The translations under genes and the position numbers were made by a program. A DNA stretch of 9,458 nt from an uncultured Actinomyces sp. (GTDB lineage: Bacteria; Actinomycetota; Actinomycetes; Actinomycetales; Actinomycetaceae), in the NCBI GenBank assembly GCA_915069725.1, contig CAJZFF010000045.1, positions 1 to 9,458 of the forward strand, given 5' to 3'. Shown in pieces: positions 5,868 through 9,458 of the stretch (position 1 is the stretch's first letter; each line of letters opens with the position of its first letter). The notes under the pieces were generated by a model, which searched no databases, was not told the DNA's origin, and saw only the letters and a list, made by a program, of their open reading frames with translations.

Positions 5868-6812
5868 ATGAGTGTGCGACGTCGTCAGGTCCTGGCCGTA
5901 GCGACCGCATCTCTTGCTCTCGCAGTGGTCGGGTGCTCGCCTATGGCCATGGCGCGCAAGAGACGGAAGCGGAAGGTGCAGCAGTACCTCTCCGGGCTCG
6001 ACGCCGTGGCATCCGCGCGGGTGGAGGTGCACCCGGAATTCGTAGAGCCGGATCGTTGGATCGTGGATGTGCGGCTCAAGGACGATCCATCCGCGGAGTC
6101 GGTGGCGACAGTTGTCCGGGACGCCTACGCCGAGGTGCTGCGCCTGACCGGGGACGGCGAGGCGAGGATGGTCGTCACCTGGGTCAAGGGGAAGACCTCC
6201 GTGTTCTGCTACCTGCCGATGAAGGATGTTGACAAGGCCGCCTCTGCCACGGTGGAGGCGGTGTCTCCCGGCATGGAGCGAGTCCAGATCGAGGAGGAGA
6301 GAGTGTCCTTCGGGTACCGGACTGCTGAGACTCTCCCGGATCATTTCATCCTGCCGCCCACCTCCCCAGTGCTGCGCCTCGGCTCCCTGAGGGTCGAGCA
6401 GAGCATCTTGATTGGACGGTCTCACTGCTTCATCTCCCACGCCAAGGGTAAGGACCTCACCTCTGTGCCGATCAAGCGTGCACTGGAATCCATTCCCTCC
6501 GACAAGCGGTACGGAGCGGTCCTGAGCCTGGAGGCGGAAGACAAGGGCAGCCACCAGGTCCGTCTCGTATTCAAGAAATGGGCGAAGGACTGGCAGGATG
6601 AGGATGTTCAGCCAGATGCCGCGGTTCTTGCCACAGTCCTCGGCAATCAGGTGCTCCAGCGGGTGGAGCTGAGCACCTCGGTGGAAAGCAAGGTCCAACC
6701 CAAGGTCGTCGCCTTTGACATGAAGTCCGGCGCTGTGGTCGGCCAGGGTGACCCGCCCGAGAAGGGCGCGCCCATCCTTGTCGCCGCCCAGCAGCCGGAC
6801 GCTTCGTCGTAA
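5868..6812 (+). CDS. Lipoprotein of unknown function, second of a tandem paralogous pair
   Basis: 314 aa from ATG 5868, with GGAG about 9 nt upstream. The signal is textbook: RRRQVLA (residues 4-10, twin-arginine-like), a hydrophobic core, and lipobox VVGC with Cys23. A strongly basic stretch RKRRKRK follows at about residues 30-36 and may sit against the membrane or cell wall. It aligns with the preceding gene along its length: QQYLSGLDAVASARVEVHPEF matches KSLKSFHAVKSVNVELDSNF, GNQVLQ matches GNQLLQ, and the C-terminal FDMKSGAVVGQGDPPEKGAPI matches FHMKAGAFDAGDPPEEGAKI. Both proteins end in a short Ser-rich tail. This points to tandem duplication followed by considerable divergence. No enzyme motif is visible. 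It is richer in GC than its partner. Transcription probably ends at the hairpin at 6880-6917. The lipoprotein assignment is firm; the function is unknown. Confidence 0.87.
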   Translation: MSVRRRQVLAVATASLALAVVGCSPMAMARKRRKRKVQQYLSGLDAVASARVEVHPEFVEPDRWIVDVRLKDDPSAESVATVVRDAYAEVLRLTGDGEARMVVTWVKGKTSVFCYLPMKDVDKAASATVEAVSPGMERVQIEEERVSFGYRTAETLPDHFILPPTSPVLRLGSLRVEQSILIGRSHCFISHAKGKDLTSVPIKRALESIPSDKRYGAVLSLEAEDKGSHQVRLVFKKWAKDWQDEDVQPDAAVLATVLGNQVLQRVELSTSVESKVQPKVVAFDMKSGAVVGQGDPPEKGAPILVAAQQPDASS

Positions 6813-6879
6813 GGTATCTGCGAGAGGGCTTGCATCCTTGGGGCGTGCCGACCGTTCTCCCCACCAGTGCCAATGACGA

Positions 6880-6917
6880 CGGGCTGCACGCATCGAGACA
6901 TCGATGCGTGCAGCCCG
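6880..6917. terminator. Perfect 17-bp hairpin, shared terminator of convergent genes
   Basis: Arms CGGGCTGCACGCATCGA (6880-6896) and its exact complement (6901-6917) flank a GACA tetraloop. It lies between the lipoprotein stop (6812) and the end of the convergent DUF1269 gene (6934), so it can serve both. A short CTTT follows on the plus strand; there is no real T-run in either direction. Confidence 0.85.
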
Positions 6918-6933
6918 CTTTAAAGTGTTGTGC

Positions 6934-7536
6934 TCAGCGCTTGAAGTGCTCCTTGAGATCAGCGACTCGCTTGTCCCATGCTTCTTTGCGCTCTTCGCGG
7001 CGTTTGTCGCGAATGGTACGGCGTGCCTCGCGATCCGCTGCTTCTGCAGCTGCTTCGGCGGCCTCGAGTTCGGCCAGCACCTCGGAGACGGGGCGGCGGG
7101 CCACAGTTCCACCCAACTTCGTTGAGATGTTGTCAAGCACCTCGGGCGTCACCTCAGATACCTGGGCGAGGATGGCCGTTGTTCCGGGAGCGACGCGGGC
7201 GCTGAGGTCGCCGAGGACGGTCTCACGCTTGTCAGCATGGTCGATGTCGCTCAGGCTTCCGATAACGGAACCTGCACCCCATCCCAGGAGCATGCCGAGT
7301 GGGCCGCCGAGCAGACCGACAATCAGGCCGATGAGGCCCCCAGTTGCCGTGCCCTCGCCGATCGTCGCGTCCGATCCCTCCGCCAGGTGCAGGTGTCCGT
7401 CCTCCTCGCGTTCCGCGATGAGTGCTGAGACGACGTCGATCCTCCCTTCCGCGGAGGCTTGGCGGAGGTCACTGAGAACTTCGTACGCCTTGGAGGACTC
7501 GGTGAAGGTAATGACGACTACGCTCTGGTCGGTCAA
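6934..7536 (-). CDS. DUF1269-family membrane-associated protein
   Basis: 200 aa from TTG 7536, chosen because AAAGGAG lies 6 nt upstream on the minus strand and because the only upstream ATG (7581) falls inside a promoter-like element. DUF1269 proteins are small and of unknown function, sometimes grouped with stress-related proteins. Seen here: an N-terminal ferredoxin-like stretch (VVVITFTESSKAYEVLSDLRQ, then GRIDVVSALIAEREEDG); a Gly-rich hydrophobic hairpin at about residues 60-96 (GEGTATGGLIGLIVGLLGGP and GMLLGWGAGSVIGSL), a glycine-zipper pattern that may insert in membranes; an APGTTAILAQV strand typical of the family; and a highly charged C-terminal helix from about residue 150 (AELEAAEAAAEAADREARR, then RREERKEAWDKR), probably a coiled coil. 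It is transcribed away from nrdF and toward the lipoproteins, apparently as a single gene. Its role is not known. Confidence 0.83.
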   Translation of the reverse strand: MTDQSVVVITFTESSKAYEVLSDLRQASAEGRIDVVSALIAEREEDGHLHLAEGSDATIGEGTATGGLIGLIVGLLGGPLGMLLGWGAGSVIGSLSDIDHADKRETVLGDLSARVAPGTTAILAQVSEVTPEVLDNISTKLGGTVARRPVSEVLAELEAAEAAAEAADREARRTIRDKRREERKEAWDKRVADLKEHFKR

Positions 7537-7574
7537 AATGCTCTCCTTTTGTGGTGCAGTCTGATGTCGCCATC

Positions 7575-7583
7575 GTATCATAC
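7575..7583 (-). promoter_or_regulatory. Putative -10 of the DUF1269 gene within a palindrome
   Basis: The minus strand reads TATGAT (revcomp of 7577-7582), 5 of 6 matches to TATAAT. Initiation near 7570 would give a leader of about 34 nt carrying the AAAGGAG site, consistent with the TTG start. The hexamer is embedded in GTATGATAC, symmetric around its central base. No good -35 is seen 16-18 nt upstream. Confidence 0.35.
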
Positions 7584-7634
7584 AAGTGGTTTGAATCTTG
7601 ATGGCCCCGGCGCGGCGGGCACCACAGCCCTCTT

Positions 7635-7657
7635 CGGGCGGGCGTCACTGCCGCCCG
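7635..7657. promoter_or_regulatory. GC hairpin in the nrdF upstream region
   Basis: CGGGCGG (7635-7641) and CCGCCCG (7651-7657) form a 7-bp stem with a 9-nt loop, 52 nt before the nrdF start. If transcribed it would lie in the nrdF leader. There is no adjacent upstream plus-strand gene to terminate. I see no clear NrdR-box pair (two 16-bp palindromes) in 7582-7709. Confidence 0.3.
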
Positions 7658-7673
7658 GCGGTCTCATCGGTAG

Positions 7674-8684
<1,011 letters not shown>

Positions 8685-8702
8685 GCGCATCCGGGCGGAG
8701 GT

Positions 8703-8742
8703 GGGGAGCACTTCCCCGGGTGGTCTCCCCATGGTGGGGGAG
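8703..8742 (+). terminator. Tandem or alternative hairpins after nrdF
   Basis: Two short stems follow the nrdF stop: GGGGA (8703-8707) with TCCCC (8713-8717), and CTCCCC (8725-8730) with GGGGAG (8737-8742). The central CTCCCC can also pair with the first GGGGAG (8703-8708), so the folds are mutually exclusive. Most simply this is the nrdF terminator; there is no T-run. Confidence 0.5.
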
Positions 8743-8754
8743 CGCGCGCGTGGC

Positions 8755-8760
8755 ACACAA
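8755..8760 (+). promoter_or_regulatory. Possible -10 of the downstream lipoprotein gene
   Basis: CACAAT, preceded by TGGCA, resembles a -10 hexamer and lies 35 nt before the ATG at 8796, a sensible leader length. No matching -35 is seen. It falls immediately after the nrdF terminator-like hairpins. Confidence 0.25.
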
Positions 8761-8795
8761 TTTCGGTGTTCGCAGCGCGCCAGAAAGGAACTCCC

Positions 8796-9458
8796 ATGCG
8801 CTCCACCGTCAAGGTTCTCTCCGCCATCGCCGCCCTCGCCATGGCCGCCGGACTGTCCGCCTGCGATGAGCAGGACATCGCTCAGCCCTCCCCCGGTAGC
8901 GGCTCTGCGACCAGCTCCGCCGAGCCGGACTCAGGCGACTCGGATGCATCCCCGTCCGAGGACTCCAAGGACGACAAGGACGGCAAGGGTGCCAAGGACA
9001 CCAAGAGCAAGAGTGGTGAGACCACTAAGTCCGGCTCCGAGATTCAGGAGATCAAGCCGGTGACCTTCAAGGACGAGGAGATCGGTCTTACCCAGACCTG
9101 CGACAAGGTGATCGAGGATTACGCCGCACCGAAGTACAAGGCAAGCCGTGATTCAGACACGGTTTACCTGCTTCACTGCACGCTCGACTTCAGTGGAGAT
9201 ATTGCTTTCAGCAGCACGATCGTGGACTCCACCTCGCTCCAGGACAAAACGGAATCCAGGCACAAGGCGGATGAGTACGGGGCGCTGCTGGCCGACGACC
9301 TGAAGGATGACGGTCTTGAGGTGTTCGACTCCGAGGACTCCGGATCCACGCATGTTGAGGGCTGGGTCTCCATGGCTACCGTATCGGAGTCGACCAAGCT
9401 GAAGCCCTTCTCCGAGGGCACCACCAGCATCGTCTACGACCGCGCAGCCGGAAAGGGC
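8796..9458 (+). CDS. Lipoprotein of unknown function, C-terminus missing
   Basis: Open from ATG 8796 to the window edge (221 residues, no stop). AGAAAGGA (8782-8789) is a good ribosome binding site. The signal peptide MRSTVKVLSAIAALAMAAGLSAC carries a classic lipobox LSAC with Cys23, so the protein should be lipid-anchored outside the membrane. Residues 24 to about 85 are a low-complexity Ser/Asp/Lys/Gly linker, first acidic (EPDSGDSDASPSEDS) and then Lys-rich (KDDKDGKGAKDTKSKS), which probably spans the cell wall. A folded domain begins near residue 88 (PVTFKDEEIGLTQTCDKVIEDY); it has two cysteines in the visible part (TCDK, LHCT) that may form a disulfide. It is not obviously related to the tandem lipoproteins at 4842-6812. 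I recognise no family. It is probably transcribed separately from nrdF, given the hairpins between them. Confidence 0.85.
   Translation, partial: MRSTVKVLSAIAALAMAAGLSACDEQDIAQPSPGSGSATSSAEPDSGDSDASPSEDSKDDKDGKGAKDTKSKSGETTKSGSEIQEIKPVTFKDEEIGLTQTCDKVIEDYAAPKYKASRDSDTVYLLHCTLDFSGDIAFSSTIVDSTSLQDKTESRHKADEYGALLADDLKDDGLEVFDSEDSGSTHVEGWVSMATVSESTKLKPFSEGTTSIVYDRAAGKG

Noticed and set aside
5616..7136. A 506-codon open frame on the minus strand across both lipoprotein genes and the DUF1269 gene
   Set aside because: It runs through the 17-bp terminator hairpin, overlaps three better-supported genes, and the product has no domain-like pattern.
6830..7564. A 244-codon plus-strand open frame
   Set aside because: It is antisense to the DUF1269 gene and begins before the terminator hairpin; its Ser/Arg-rich composition suggests a shadow frame.

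Overview
The window looks like chromosomal DNA from a high-GC Gram-positive actinobacterium, most likely of the Actinomyces/Schaalia group (inference). The clues are the high GC content with G/C at most third codon positions, GTG and TTG starts, a class Ib ribonucleotide reductase small subunit, and a cell-wall-anchored protein with DUF5979-type domains and an LAXTG-type (LASTG) sorting signal. No rRNA, tRNA, CRISPR array, transposase, phage gene or recognisable defence system is visible.

Layout: (a) 1-708, minus strand: the first 236 residues of a bile acid:sodium symporter (BASS) family transporter that runs off the left edge. (b) 905-1621, minus strand: a P-loop kinase of the uridine kinase/pantothenate kinase-like (YggC-like) group, possibly read from a leaderless mRNA. 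(c) 1622-1985: a divergent intergenic region with a promoter-like AT-rich stretch that contains a perfect 12-bp palindrome. (d) 1986-4598, plus strand: an 870-aa secreted, sortase-anchored adhesin-like protein, closed by a strong 18-bp hairpin. (e) 4762-6812, plus strand: a possible 27-aa leader ORF, then two tandem paralogous lipoproteins of unknown function, closed by a perfect 17-bp hairpin shared with the convergent gene. (f) 6934-7536, minus strand: a DUF1269-family glycine-zipper membrane protein with a TTG start. (g) 7710-8684, plus strand: nrdF, complete, with all metal ligands and the radical tyrosine. (h) 8796-9458, plus strand: the N-terminal 221 residues of a third lipoprotein, cut by the right edge.

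The genes do not form one pathway. They are mostly single-gene transcription units separated by clear hairpins, and four of the eight main products are predicted to be membrane proteins or lipoproteins, with a fifth anchored to the wall. The least explained part is the tandem lipoprotein pair. Both members have twin-arginine-like signals, they share a C-terminal signature, and they differ in base composition. The first may be translationally coupled to the small upstream ORF. The most specific regulatory signal is the palindrome GAACTTAAGTTC, which overlaps the putative -10 element of the adhesin promoter.
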